From Parafrankia irregularis (lineage in GTDB: Bacteria; Actinomycetota; Actinomycetes; Frankiales; Frankiaceae), in NCBI RefSeq assembly GCF_001536285.1, contig NZ_FAOZ01000010.1, positions 1 to 64,000 on the forward strand: a stretch of DNA of 64,000 bases, given 5' to 3'. The position numbers and the translations under genes were made by a program. Of the stretch, positions 52,157 through 61,419 are shown piece by piece (position 1 is the first letter of the stretch; the number at the start of each line of letters is the position of its first letter). The notes below the pieces were generated by a model. That model ran no database searches, was not told the DNA's origin, and was given only the letters and a program-made list of their open reading frames with translations.

Positions 52157-53613
52157 TGGACACCGAAACCAGCAACGCGCGCCGCATCCGGGACCTCGCC
52201 GCGGCCCACCCGGACGAGGTGGCCCTACGTCACATCGCCCTCGACGGGACGAAGTCGGCGGCGACGTGGGCCGAGCTCGACCGCCGGTCGAGCCAGCTCG
52301 CCGGCGCGCTGGCGGATCGCGGGCTCACGGTCGGCGACCGGCTCGGCATCGGGCTGCGCAACTCGCCGCAGTTCGTGCTGAGCGTGCTGGCCGCCTGGAA
52401 GCTCGGCGCGGTCCCGGTCCCGGTGCGCTGGGACGTCCCGGAGTGGGAGCTGACCCGGCTGCGGGCCGTGATCGACCCACAGGTCTTCCTCGGCGACGCC
52501 GACCTCGGCTGGATCGACGCCACCGAGGGCACGCCCGTCCCCGACCTGCCCGACGCCGTCTCGCCACAGATCAACGGCATCTGCAGCAGCGGCTCGACGG
52601 GCACCCCGAAGGTCATTCTCACCAACCGTCCGTCGCGCTACGACGAACGGCTGACCACGCCGTTCATCACCGCGTGGAACCCGGTGCCGCGCCCGCAGAC
52701 GATCCTCGTCCTCGCGCCGATGTACCACGCGAACGGCCTGACGACGCTCTACAACCTTCTTGCCGGCGACCGGCTGGTCGTCATGGAGAAGTTCGACGCG
52801 GCCCGGGTCGTGGAGGTGATCGAGGCCTGCCGGGTCACCACGTTCACCGCCACGCCGACGATGCTGCAGCGCATCGCCGACCTGCCCGACATCGAGCAGC
52901 GGGACCTGACCAGCCTGGTGTGGGTCCTGCAGGGAGCGGCCCCGATGCCGCCGTCGCTGGTACACCGCTGGGCGAAGCTGATCGGCCCGGAGCGGCTCGT
53001 GATGGCCTACGGGATGACCGAGGGCCTCGGCCTCACCGCGCTGCGCGCCGACGAGTGGATGGCACACGAGGGCAGCGTCGGACGCCCGTTCCGCGACACC
53101 GAGGTGCAGGTGCTCGACGACGACGGCCAGTCGCTGCCCGCCGGTGAGCCCGGGCTGATCTACCTGCGCTCCCGGATGTCGGCCGGCTACCGCTACCTGG
53201 GGGACGCACCCGCGCTGCGGGCCACCGCCGAGGGCTTCAGCACCGCCGGCGATGTCGGATACCTCGACGCCGACGGATACCTGTACGTGCTCGACCGGCG
53301 CGTCGACATGATCGTCTCCGGTGGCGCCAACGTCTTCCCCGCCGAGGTGGAGGCCGCCCTCATCGAGCACCCGGAGGTCGCGGACGTCGTCGTCATCGGC
53401 CTGCGGGATCCCGAATGGGGCCGGCGGGTCCACGCGATCGTCGAACCGGCGGATCCCGCACATCCGCCGGTGGCGAGTGAGATTGTCGGATACGCAAAGA
53501 GCAGGCTGGCGCCCTACAAGGTCCCGAAGACCGTCGAGTTCGTCGACGCGATTCCTCGCAGCGCGGCGACGAAGGTCAACCGCGGCGCGCTCGTCGCCGC
53601 CCGGGAGGCCTGA
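52156..53613 (+). CDS. AMP-forming acyl-CoA ligase
   Basis: The 485-residue ANL enzyme has 'GICSSGSTGTPKVILTN', 'MAYGMTEGLGLTAL', 'STAGDVGYLDADGYLYVL' and 'DRRVDMIVSGGANVFPAEVE', with the catalytic lysine in 'IPRSAATKVNRGAL'. It lies directly behind the ABC transporter genes with one base of overlap, so it likely activates the imported acid. GTG start with GGGAGAA upstream. The first-domain gate loop is of the medium-chain/aryl type, but the substrate cannot be named. Confidence 0.85.
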   Translation: MDTETSNARRIRDLAAAHPDEVALRHIALDGTKSAATWAELDRRSSQLAGALADRGLTVGDRLGIGLRNSPQFVLSVLAAWKLGAVPVPVRWDVPEWELTRLRAVIDPQVFLGDADLGWIDATEGTPVPDLPDAVSPQINGICSSGSTGTPKVILTNRPSRYDERLTTPFITAWNPVPRPQTILVLAPMYHANGLTTLYNLLAGDRLVVMEKFDAARVVEVIEACRVTTFTATPTMLQRIADLPDIEQRDLTSLVWVLQGAAPMPPSLVHRWAKLIGPERLVMAYGMTEGLGLTALRADEWMAHEGSVGRPFRDTEVQVLDDDGQSLPAGEPGLIYLRSRMSAGYRYLGDAPALRATAEGFSTAGDVGYLDADGYLYVLDRRVDMIVSGGANVFPAEVEAALIEHPEVADVVVIGLRDPEWGRRVHAIVEPADPAHPPVASEIVGYAKSRLAPYKVPKTVEFVDAIPRSAATKVNRGALVAAREA

Positions 53614-53713
53614 CCGGGAACGGACGCACGGACACGGAACAGAGACCAGGCAACGGAACAGGGACCAGGCAACAGCAGCCGCAGTCAACGCAAGCCCGAG
53701 CCAGGAGGATCGA

Positions 53714-54121
53714 ATGCCAGTAAGCAAGCCGAGCGAGTTACCGAAGGGCGGCGGCGGCCGCTGGCCGGCCAGCGGCGTCGGTTTCAGGTCGGTGCAGTGG
53801 GGTGACATGGAGGTCGGCTACACCTCCACCGGACCGGTCGACTGCACACCCGGCTATCAGGGCCTGCCGGGCGGGGTGTGCCCGTGCCCGCACTACGGCT
53901 ATGTCTTCTCCGGCCGGCTGCGGGCCATCTACCCGGGCACGAACTGGCCGGACGAGATCGCCACCGCCGGTGACGTCTACTTCTTCCCCGCCGGGCACTC
54001 ACTGGTCTACGAGGAGCCGAGCGAGGTTCTCGAACTCAACCCGGCGGCCGCGCTGCAGCAGGTCATGGCGCACTTCGAGTCCCTGGCCGGCACCGGCCGC
54101 CTCGAGGTCGAGGGCGACTGA
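53714..54121 (+). CDS. Small cupin-domain protein
   Basis: This 135-residue single beta-barrel has 'CPCPHYGYVFSGRLRAIYP' and 'ATAGDVYFFPAGHSLVYEEP', cupin motifs 1 and 2 with a reduced set of metal-binding residues. It has AGGAGGATCGA before the ATG. The gene lies in the uptake operon between the ligase and the APH-like gene. It may be a small isomerase or oxygenase-like enzyme, or an accessory protein; no specific function is supported. Confidence 0.65.
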   Translation: MPVSKPSELPKGGGGRWPASGVGFRSVQWGDMEVGYTSTGPVDCTPGYQGLPGGVCPCPHYGYVFSGRLRAIYPGTNWPDEIATAGDVYFFPAGHSLVYEEPSEVLELNPAAALQQVMAHFESLAGTGRLEVEGD

Positions 54122-54130
54122 GGAGGCGGC

Positions 54131-55192
54131 ATGTCCGACGTCCGCGTGCCCGAGCAGCTGGACGAGGTGCTCTCCCCGGAATGGCTGACGGCGGCGCTCG
54201 GCCGCCGTTTCCCCGGCATCGAGGTCACCGCCGTCACCCGCGGCCCGACAGTCAGCCGGATCTCGACGAACGTCCGGTTCGCCATCACCTGCGCGGGTGG
54301 TGTCCCCGAGGGGCTGTCGCCCGACCTGTGCGTCAAGGGCTACTTCTCCGAGCGCACCCTGCCGGCGCGCCACGCCGGCATCCCGGAGACGCTGTTCTAC
54401 CGCGACCTCGCCGAGCGGACGGGCGTGCGCACGCTGCGCGGCGTCTACGCCGAGGTCGACGGCGCGACCGGCGCCAACATCCTGATCACCCAGGACGTGA
54501 TCTCCGACGGGGGTGCCTTCCTCGACGGCCGGCACCCCTACACCCCGGACCAGGCGGCCGAAAGCCTGGAACAGCTTGCCCGGCTGCACACCGCGACCTG
54601 GGGTGATCCGCGGCTGGCCGGCGCCGGCTGGCTGAGCTCGCGGATGGGGCCGCGCAGCGACGAGGGGTGGCGGGGCAAGATCGAGGCGAACTACACCAGC
54701 GACACCGGTGCGGGCGTTCCCGAGCAGGTGCGCGACGTCGGACGGATCATGGCCGCCTACGGCGCTCTGGCCGCGGTGGTCGCCGACACCACGCCGTGGA
54801 CGATCGTGCACGGCGACCCGCATGTCGGCAACATCTTCCTGGACGGCGCCGGCCGCCCGTCGCTGCTGGACTGGCAGCTCGTGCAGCGGGCGCCCTGGTA
54901 TCTCGACACCGGTTACCACATCGCCTCCGCCCTCACCGTCGCCGATCGCCGCCGCCACGAGGACGACCTGCTGCGGCACTATCTCGACGTGTTGGGCGCC
55001 GGCCTGCGGACGACGGGGGTCGAGCCACCATCCTGGGACGAGGCTCGGCTGGGGGTACGCCGCAGTGTGCTCCACGGCTGTTATCTGTGGAGCATCACCT
55101 CCATGGTCGACCCGGCGGTGACCCGCGTGCTGTTGGAGAGGCTCGGCACCGCGGTCGCCGACCTCGATTCCCTGACCTCGGTGGGAAGCTGA
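54131..55192 (+). CDS. Aminoglycoside-phosphotransferase-fold kinase
   Basis: The 353-residue protein has the Brenner motif 'IVHGDPHVGNIFLDGAGRPS' followed by 'LLDWQLV' (Asp-Trp instead of Asp-Phe), typical of APH/choline-kinase-like enzymes. Near the N-terminus is 'CVKGYFSERTLPARHAGIPE' with the ATP-binding Lys. In actinobacterial lipid and steroid operons such proteins phosphorylate small hydroxylated substrates rather than antibiotics. It starts 9 bp after the cupin gene, is the last gene of the operon, and is followed by a strong terminator. Confidence 0.8.
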   Translation: MSDVRVPEQLDEVLSPEWLTAALGRRFPGIEVTAVTRGPTVSRISTNVRFAITCAGGVPEGLSPDLCVKGYFSERTLPARHAGIPETLFYRDLAERTGVRTLRGVYAEVDGATGANILITQDVISDGGAFLDGRHPYTPDQAAESLEQLARLHTATWGDPRLAGAGWLSSRMGPRSDEGWRGKIEANYTSDTGAGVPEQVRDVGRIMAAYGALAAVVADTTPWTIVHGDPHVGNIFLDGAGRPSLLDWQLVQRAPWYLDTGYHIASALTVADRRRHEDDLLRHYLDVLGAGLRTTGVEPPSWDEARLGVRRSVLHGCYLWSITSMVDPAVTRVLLERLGTAVADLDSLTSVGS

Positions 55193-55227
55193 CAGGTCGC
55201 CGGCCGGAACATTTCCCGACCGGCACG

Positions 55228-55263
55228 GACCGGCGGCACGGATTTCGGTTCGTGCCGCCGGTC
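55228..55263 (+). terminator. Intrinsic terminator of the uptake operon
   Basis: GACCGGCGGCACG and CGTGCCGCCGGTC are perfect 13-bp arms around a 10-base loop, followed by TGTTTTC. It lies 35 bp after the APH-like stop and is a textbook rho-independent structure. Confidence 0.8.
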
Positions 55264-55348
55264 TGTTTTCCCTTCCTCGTCTTTCCCTTCCTCGTCCGGA
55301 CCTTCCCCCTGGGCTCGGCACAAACGCCCCAGGGTGTTCCTGGGCCTG

Positions 55349-56953
55349 TCAGTACACGCAGTCGGTGGGGGCCTCCGGGGCCGGTGCCGCGGAGCCGGCC
55401 GGCTGCGTGGCGGCTGCCGAGTTTCCCGAGGCGGACGGGCCATCCGGGCTCGCCGAACCGGTCGCGCCGGTGCCGCCCGCGAGAGCCTGGCCCCCCGGGG
55501 CCTGGGCGGGCGCCGGCAGGTCGGCGAGGCCCTTGTAGGTCGATCCCACGATGACCTGGACGCCGCCGTCGAGATCGTCGTCGGCCATCAGCCTCGCCGT
55601 GGGGATCTGGCTCAACAGCTTGCGCGCGGTGGCCTCGGTGCCGGCGCCGTACCGGATCCAGGTGGCCTTGTAGTTGTTGTAGGCGGCGTTGCCGCCGCTG
55701 TCGGCGCTGATGCCGCGGGTGCCGAGATCTCGGACGACCTTCGCGACGACCCCGGCGGTGCCGCTGCCGTTGAGCACCGAGATCGGTACATCGCCACCGC
55801 CGGCCGCGTCGTCGCCTTCACCGGCGCCGGCGAAGGGTCCGAAGACCGCGTCGAGATCCGACTGGTTGTAGAGCTGTGCGGCTCCGAGCCGCTTGGTGAA
55901 CTCCCCGTTGGCCTCGTCTATGGCGCCTTCTGCCTTGGTCGGGGCGTGCGTGGGCAGGGTCTGCAGGCCGAGGGAGCCGTTCGAGACCCCCTGCAGGCGG
56001 CTGGCGAGCTGGGTCACGTCTTTCGTACTGGTCCCCTCGCCGTAGGTCAGGGCGTTGCCCACAGCGGACAGCAGGCCGCTGACCCTGGTCGGGCTGGTGA
56101 GCACGCCGTCCTCCCTGACTTTTGCGAGAATCCGGCTCAGGAAGTACTGCTGGCGTTTGGTCCGGCCGATGTCATAGCCGGGAAGCCCATAGCGCTGGCG
56201 GACGAAGGCCAGCGCCTGGTCGCCGCTGATCTGGATGTGCCCGGGACCACCCCTGAACCCACTCATTGGATCGTTCGTGTTTGAGCTGGTGACCCATTTC
56301 CCTTCGTACTTGAACCGTTCCGAGACATTCCTTTCGGTGATGCAGACGTCCACACCGCCGATCACCTCGGTAATGGCTTTGAAGCCGGCCAGGTTGACCG
56401 AGATGTAGTGGTCGATCCGCACCCTGGTCAGCGCTTCGACCAGCTTTATCAGCAGGGTGACGCCGCCGTTGGCGATGGCGGAGTTGAACTTCTCCTCGCT
56501 CGGCGGATGGATCTTGCCGGCGGAGTCGGTGTACGCGGGCATGACCACGAGGGTGTCCCGCGGGAAGGAGATCAGCGTGACTTTGCCGTCCTCGCCGAGG
56601 TGGGCGAGGATCGTGGTGTCCGAACGCATGCCCCCGAGGCCCGGTCGGTCGTCGGTGCCCACCAGCAGGAAGTTCTTCGCGCCCTCGCGGGCGGCCGGGC
56701 GGTTCGCACCGAGGTCGCCGATCGCGGCCCGGTGGGTGCGGGCGTCGAAATAGGTCAACGCACCCCAGCCGCCCACCGCGCCCATCACGATCACGGCCGA
56801 GGTCAACGCCGCTACCGCCACCGTCAGGCGGCGGGCGACTGTCTGTCGCGGTCGGCCGCCACGCAGGTCGAATGGCATTTTCCTGCCGTCGTCCGCCACC
56901 CGCGTACCGCCTCTCACCCGAACCTTCGGCGGCAGGACCGCCGACAGGCTCAT
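55349..56953 (-). CDS. LytR-CpsA-Psr family protein with LytR_C domain
   Basis: This protein of about 534 residues has a basic cytoplasmic N-terminus and one transmembrane helix ('VAVAALTSAVIVMGAVGGWGA'). The LCP catalytic domain follows ('NFLLVGTDDRPGLGGMRSDT', 'LISFPRDTLV', 'RQRYGLPGYDIGRTKRQQ' with the conserved Arg residues), then a LytR_C domain ('ISVLNGSGTAGVVAKVVRDL') and a Gly/Ala/Pro-rich tail. LCP enzymes attach polyprenyl-linked glycopolymers such as arabinogalactan to peptidoglycan outside the membrane. The ATG at 56953 lies 64 bases downstream of the expected transcription start from a TATAAT box. Monocistronic. Confidence 0.9.
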   Translation of the reverse strand: MSLSAVLPPKVRVRGGTRVADDGRKMPFDLRGGRPRQTVARRLTVAVAALTSAVIVMGAVGGWGALTYFDARTHRAAIGDLGANRPAAREGAKNFLLVGTDDRPGLGGMRSDTTILAHLGEDGKVTLISFPRDTLVVMPAYTDSAGKIHPPSEEKFNSAIANGGVTLLIKLVEALTRVRIDHYISVNLAGFKAITEVIGGVDVCITERNVSERFKYEGKWVTSSNTNDPMSGFRGGPGHIQISGDQALAFVRQRYGLPGYDIGRTKRQQYFLSRILAKVREDGVLTSPTRVSGLLSAVGNALTYGEGTSTKDVTQLASRLQGVSNGSLGLQTLPTHAPTKAEGAIDEANGEFTKRLGAAQLYNQSDLDAVFGPFAGAGEGDDAAGGGDVPISVLNGSGTAGVVAKVVRDLGTRGISADSGGNAAYNNYKATWIRYGAGTEATARKLLSQIPTARLMADDDLDGGVQVIVGSTYKGLADLPAPAQAPGGQALAGGTGATGSASPDGPSASGNSAAATQPAGSAAPAPEAPTDCVY

Positions 56954-57023
56954 GGAAACCGGCCCCCGCGATACACAGGCGGCAAAAGCCGCAGGCCACA
57001 CGATCACGGCGGATAAGGGCAGA

Positions 57024-57029
57024 ATTATA
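57024..57029 (-). promoter_or_regulatory. -10 box TATAAT of the LCP gene
   Basis: A perfect TATAAT on the minus strand, 71 bases upstream of the LCP ATG. The -35 region is not recognisable at 16-18 bases spacing, as is common in actinobacteria. Confidence 0.4.
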
Positions 57030-57523
57030 GACTCCGCGACAAAGACCCGCCGATGCGGTCGACCACTGGCCAGAACCCACGGTCAGCCGAGTAGGCGCAA
57101 TACGAACGAATTCAGGCGCCAGGATCCTCCGCTCGCCTCGGCGACCATGGAGGAGCAGCGCCGGCAACCGAGGCCGGCCAGCCTCCGAGGGAGGCCCGGC
57201 CGGTGGGCGGCTCATCACGCCGCACCGACCCCGGGTCCGACCCCGGACCCCACTTCGGACCGGCCCAGTCCGGTTGGTACCGCACCGACCTCATCCAGCA
57301 GTTCGGGATCTCCCTGGTCGTCAGAGCATCCAGCAGAATCCTGAGACACGGCGGATCCGGACCACTGGCATGGGCCTGGCGGAGCAGCGCCGATGGAATG
57401 CGAACCCCACCCGCACGGCCAACCATCGAGGACCCCCGCCACCGCGCGGCACCGCCAATTCCTCTCAAGAGAGGCAAAAGGGGCAGGCTAACCTGGCAAC
57501 CCGCAAGAATTGAGGATTTCGGT

Positions 57524-57562
57524 CGTTGGAACGACCAAACCCTTACTTCTTGCGACTCACCA
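57524..57562 (+). repeat. Dispersed repeat, copy 2
   Basis: CGTTGGAACGACCAAA followed by TTCTTGCGACTCACCA matches 291-330. The second block, GACGCCAATCCGCGGCAGGC (57575-57594), matches 411-430 with one change. Here the first block begins inside the hairpin GGTCGTT-GG-AACGACC. Confidence 0.5.
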
Positions 57563-57727
57563 GGTCGGCGTCAGGACGCCAATCCGCGGCAGGCTCGCCA
57601 TCAGAGAAAACCAGATGTTCCTCGTCGGCGAGTCGCGGCTCGCCAACTCGAGGTCGAGGTGACCGTACTGCGGGACGAGCGCTGCGTGCGGACGAGCGAA
57701 AGCGGCATATTCAAGGAGTCGGATGCG

Positions 57728-58576
57728 ATGGCAACGGTACGTGCCGCGATCACCCAGGTGGCCTGGACCGGCGACAAGGAGTCGATGATCGCCCGGCACG
57801 AGGAGCTGGCCCGCGAGGCGGCGGCCGCGGGCACCCAGGTGATCGGTTTCCAGGAGCTGTTCCACGGCCCGTACTTCGGCGCCGTGCAGGACCAGAAGTA
57901 CTACGCCTATGTCGAGTCGATCCCGGGCCCCACGGTCGAGCGGTTCCAGGCCCTGGCCGCCGAGCTGGGCCTCGTCATGATCCTGCCGGTCTACGAGGTC
58001 GCCAACGAGGGCGAGTACTACAACACCGCGGCGGTCGTCGACGCCGACGGCAGCCTGCTCGGCAGATACCGCAAGCACCATATTCCACACCTGCCGGCCT
58101 TCTGGGAGAAGTTCTACTTCCGCCCCGGAAACCTCGGCTATCCGGTGTTCAACACCGCGGTCGGCCGGGTCGGCGTCTACATCTGTTATGACCGGCATTT
58201 CCCGGAGGGATGGCGGGAGCTGGGACTGAACAACGCCCAGCTGGTGTTCAACCCGTCGGCGACCAAGCCGGGGCTGTCGAACCGGCTGTGGGAGATCGAG
58301 CAGCCGGCGGCGGCCGCCGCGAACCAGTACTTCATCGCGGCGAACAACCGCATCGGCCAGGAGATCGACGAGTTCGGCGCCGAGGCCCCGCATTTCTACG
58401 GCTCGTCCTATTTCGTCGACCCGCGCGGCCGGTTCGTCGGCGACGTCGCCTCCGCGGACAAAGAGGAGATCGTCATCCGCGATCTCGATCTCGACGAGAT
58501 CAGCCGCGTCCGAAACGACTGGCAGTTCTACCGGGACCGCCGGCCCGACTCCTACCAGCGGACGGTGATGGCGTGA
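57728..58576 (+). CDS. Beta-ureidopropionase-type carbon-nitrogen hydrolase
   Basis: The 282-residue nitrilase-superfamily enzyme has the catalytic triad visible as Glu in 'IGFQELFHGPYF', Lys in 'YRKHHIPH' and Cys in 'VYICYDRHFPE'. The 'FQELF..PYF' and 'HHIPHLPAFWEKFYF' motifs resemble N-carbamoyl-beta-alanine amidohydrolases. It would release beta-alanine (or an N-carbamoyl amino acid product), CO2 and ammonia. The ATG at 57728 has AAGGAG upstream. It is the first gene of a three-gene operon; the next gene starts within its stop (GTGA). Confidence 0.85.
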   Translation: MATVRAAITQVAWTGDKESMIARHEELAREAAAAGTQVIGFQELFHGPYFGAVQDQKYYAYVESIPGPTVERFQALAAELGLVMILPVYEVANEGEYYNTAAVVDADGSLLGRYRKHHIPHLPAFWEKFYFRPGNLGYPVFNTAVGRVGVYICYDRHFPEGWRELGLNNAQLVFNPSATKPGLSNRLWEIEQPAAAAANQYFIAANNRIGQEIDEFGAEAPHFYGSSYFVDPRGRFVGDVASADKEEIVIRDLDLDEISRVRNDWQFYRDRRPDSYQRTVMA

Positions 58577-60021
58577 GCTCCCTGCTCATCAGCGGCGGTA
58601 CGGTCGTCAGCGCCACCGGCACCGCCCGCCAGGACGTCCTCGTCGAAGGCGAGCGGGTCGCCGCCCTGCTGGAACCGGGATCCGCCCTCGCCGAGGCGAT
58701 ACGCACCGGCTCCGCGGTGCCGGACCGGGTCATCGACGCGACCGGCAGGTACGTGATCCCGGGTGGGGTCGACGCCCACACCCACATGGAGATGCCGTTC
58801 GGCGGAACGTTCGCCTGCGACACGTTCGAGACCGGTACCCGCGCCGCGGCCTGGGGCGGCACGACCACCATCATCGACTTCGTCGTGCAGGCCCACGGGC
58901 AGCGGGTGCAGGACCAGCTCGCGCTGTGGCATGAGAAGGCCGGCGGCAACTGCGCCGTCGACTACGCCTTCCACCAGATCATCGGCGACGTCGACGACGA
59001 GTCACTCAAGGCCATGAGCGAGCTGATCGGCGAGGGCGTCACCAGCTTCAAGCTGTTCATGGCCTATCCGGGGGTGTTCCTCTCCGACGACGGCCAGATC
59101 GTGCGGGCCATGCAGACCGCGGCCGACAACGGCGGGCTGATCATGATGCACGCCGAGAACGGCTCGGCGATCGACGTCCTGGTGCGCCAGGCCCTGGCGG
59201 AAGGCCGCACGACGCCGCTCCACCACGGGCTGACCCGGCCCTGGCAGACCGAGCAGGAGGCCACCCACCGGGCGATCATGCTCGCGGACCTCACCGGCGC
59301 GCCGCTCTACGTGGTGCACGTGTCGGCCCGGCAGGCCCTGGCGCGCATCGCCGAGGCCCGCGACGCCGGGCAGAACGTGTTCGGTGAGACCTGCCCGCAG
59401 TACCTGTACCTGTCGCTGGAGGACCAGCTCGGCGCCCGCGGCGAGCAGTGGGGCGACTTCGAGGGCGCCAAGTGGGTCTGCTCCACCCCGCTGCGCTCGC
59501 GGGCCGAGGGCCACCAGGACGAGCTGTGGCGCTACCTGCGCACCGGCGACGTCACCGCCGTGTCGACCGACCACTGCCCGTTCTGCATGAAGGACCAGAA
59601 GGAGCGCGGGATCGGTGACTTCTCCCGGATCCCGAACGGCATCGGCTCCGTCGAGCACCGGATGGACCTGCTCTTCCAGGGCGTCAGGGACGGCCGGCTG
59701 AGCGTGGCGCGGTGGGTCGACGTGTGCTGCACCGCACCGGCGCGCATGTTCGGCCTGTACGGCCGCAAGGGTGTGATCACGCCGGGCGCGGACGCCGACA
59801 TCGTGATCTACGACCCGGACGGCCACACCTCCATCGGCATCGGCCCGGGCCGTAGCCATCACATGAACATGGACCACTCGGCGTGGGAGGGCTTCGAGAT
59901 CGACGGGCACGTCGACATCGTCCTGTCCCGCGGCACCGTCATCAGGGACGAGACCGGCTACGTCGGCAGCCGCTCGCACGGCCGGTTCGTCCCCCGCGGC
60001 CTGTCCCAGAACCTCATCTGA
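58573..60021 (+). CDS. Dihydropyrimidinase/hydantoinase
   Basis: The 482-residue cyclic amidohydrolase has the metal motif 'GGVDAHTHMEMPFGG', the probable carbamylated Lys in 'TSFKLFMAYPG', His in 'LIMMHAENG' and 'YVVHVSA', and Asp in 'AVSTDHCPF'. This is the set for a binuclear Zn dihydropyrimidinase, opening dihydrouracil or hydantoin rings to N-carbamoyl acids. That product is the substrate of the enzyme encoded immediately upstream. GTG start overlapping the upstream stop. Confidence 0.9.
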   Translation: MSSLLISGGTVVSATGTARQDVLVEGERVAALLEPGSALAEAIRTGSAVPDRVIDATGRYVIPGGVDAHTHMEMPFGGTFACDTFETGTRAAAWGGTTTIIDFVVQAHGQRVQDQLALWHEKAGGNCAVDYAFHQIIGDVDDESLKAMSELIGEGVTSFKLFMAYPGVFLSDDGQIVRAMQTAADNGGLIMMHAENGSAIDVLVRQALAEGRTTPLHHGLTRPWQTEQEATHRAIMLADLTGAPLYVVHVSARQALARIAEARDAGQNVFGETCPQYLYLSLEDQLGARGEQWGDFEGAKWVCSTPLRSRAEGHQDELWRYLRTGDVTAVSTDHCPFCMKDQKERGIGDFSRIPNGIGSVEHRMDLLFQGVRDGRLSVARWVDVCCTAPARMFGLYGRKGVITPGADADIVIYDPDGHTSIGIGPGRSHHMNMDHSAWEGFEIDGHVDIVLSRGTVIRDETGYVGSRSHGRFVPRGLSQNLI

Positions 60022-60053
60022 GCCGTGTCTGAGCTGTGTTCGGAGGCAAGACC

Positions 60054-61085
60054 ATGGATTTCGGCGTCGTTCTGCAGACCGACCCGCCGGCGTGGCGGGT
60101 CGTCGACCTGGCCCGCCAGGCCGAGCTGTACGGATTCAGCCACGTGTGGACGTTCGACTCGCACCTGCTGTGGCAGGAGCCGTTCGTCATCTACAGCCAG
60201 ATCCTGGCCGCCACTCACCGGGTGACGGTCGGGCCGATGGTGACGAACCCGGCCACCCGCGACTGGACCGTCACCGCGTCCCTGTTCGCGACCCTGAACA
60301 GCATGTTCGGCAACCGCACCGTCTGCGGCATCGGCCGGGGCGACTCGTCGGTGCGGGTCACGGGCGGCCGGCCGGTCACCCTCGCGCATCTGCGCGAGTC
60401 GATCGAGGTGATCCGTCCGCTGGCCAACGGCGGGGTCGCCGAGTACCAGGGCACCAAGCTGCGCTTCCCGTGGGGCGGGGAATCCCGGCTGCCGATCTGG
60501 GTCGCCGCCTACGGGCCGAGGGCGCTCGCCCTCGCCGGTGAGGTCGGCGACGGGTTCATCCTCCAGCTTGCCGATCCCGACGTCACCGCCTGGTCGATTG
60601 CCGCTGTGCGCCGGGCCGCCGCCGACGCCGGCCGCGACCCCGCGACCGTCGCCATCTGCGTCGCGGCGCCGGCCTACGTCACGGACGGCACCGACGCGGG
60701 TCTGGCGCACGGGCGCGACCAGTGCCGTTGGTTCGGCGGCATGGTCGGCAACCATGTAGCCGACATCGTGGCCCGTTACGGTGCCGACGGCGCCGCCGTG
60801 CCCGCCGCGCTTTCCGACTACATCACCGGTCGCGCCGGCTACGACTACAACGCACACGGCAAGGCCGACAACTCGTGCACCGACTTCGTCCCCGACGAGG
60901 TCATCGACCGCTTCTGCCTGATCGGCCCGCCGGAAACCCACGTGCGGCGCCTCACCGAGCTGGCCGCCCTCGGCGTCGACCAGTTCGCGCTCTACCTGCA
61001 GCACGACCACAAGGACGCCGTCCTGACCACCTACGGCGAGAAGGTGATCCCTGCGGTCTCCACACGCCGCACCGCCAGGCTCTGA
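60054..61085 (+). CDS. LLM-class flavin/F420-dependent oxidoreductase
   Basis: The 343-residue luciferase-like TIM-barrel protein has 'MDFGVVLQTDPPAWRVVDLA', 'GFSHVWTFDSHLLW' and 'CGIGRGDSSVR', and 'YGPRALALAGEVGDGFI', as in actinobacterial F420-dependent enzymes. GGAGG lies about 8 bases before the ATG. It follows dihydropyrimidinase by 32 bp. A role supplying or consuming the dihydropyrimidine, in place of the usual flavin/iron-sulfur dihydropyrimidine dehydrogenase, is a reasonable inference. Confidence 0.8.
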   Translation: MDFGVVLQTDPPAWRVVDLARQAELYGFSHVWTFDSHLLWQEPFVIYSQILAATHRVTVGPMVTNPATRDWTVTASLFATLNSMFGNRTVCGIGRGDSSVRVTGGRPVTLAHLRESIEVIRPLANGGVAEYQGTKLRFPWGGESRLPIWVAAYGPRALALAGEVGDGFILQLADPDVTAWSIAAVRRAAADAGRDPATVAICVAAPAYVTDGTDAGLAHGRDQCRWFGGMVGNHVADIVARYGADGAAVPAALSDYITGRAGYDYNAHGKADNSCTDFVPDEVIDRFCLIGPPETHVRRLTELAALGVDQFALYLQHDHKDAVLTTYGEKVIPAVSTRRTARL

Positions 61086-61419
61086 GCTGCGCCCACTCGC
61101 CGGTCCGTCGGTGCGGCCCGCGCGCTTCGGCCCACGATTACGGATGTCGCACCGACATCAAAGGTGAGTATGTATTTACTTATCCGCTGTCTGCGAACTC
61201 AGCTTTCGGCGCCCTCCACCAAAGCCGTCCCGCGACGCCACCGACTGGCGCCATTCGCAGAAACCGGCGTGCCGCGCCAGAAGTCCGACGGGCAAGCTGC
61301 TTCCCATTCTGGCCGCCTTCTGCGCCGGCAGATTCCGTCGTCGCGGTGACGGGCCCAACTGCACCCGGAACATGATTGCCGCCGCCTGCTCGCGTCGATG
61401 GCGGCCCCAGCGGCCGGCC

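Larger units (their letters stand above)
56954..57727. other. 774-bp non-coding region between LCP and ureidopropionase genes
   Basis: No supported gene. It holds the LCP promoter (-10 TATAAT, minus strand, 57024-57029), a weak tRNA-like stretch on the minus strand (about 57388-57456) and the hairpin GGTCGTT-GG-AACGACC (57521-57536). It also holds copy 2 of the dispersed repeat seen near base 300. Confidence 0.5.

Noticed and set aside
54131-55192. Antibiotic-resistance aminoglycoside phosphotransferase.
   Set aside because: It has only the general APH fold, carries Asp-Trp in the metal motif, and lies in a catabolic uptake operon, so a resistance role is not supported.
57388-57456. tRNA-like stretch on the minus strand: a D-arm-like TCGATGGTTGG, a GGTTCGCATTCC T-arm-like part and possible 7-bp ends GGTGCCG/CGGCGCT.
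   Set aside because: It is only about 69 bases long, no anticodon arm can be drawn, the T-loop has C where A is invariant, and several pairs are wobble. A covariance-model scan (tRNAscan-SE) would decide.
61164-61349. A 61-codon frame starting GTGAGTATGTATTTAC.
   Set aside because: No family resemblance, a weak ribosome site and composition unlike the neighbouring genes.
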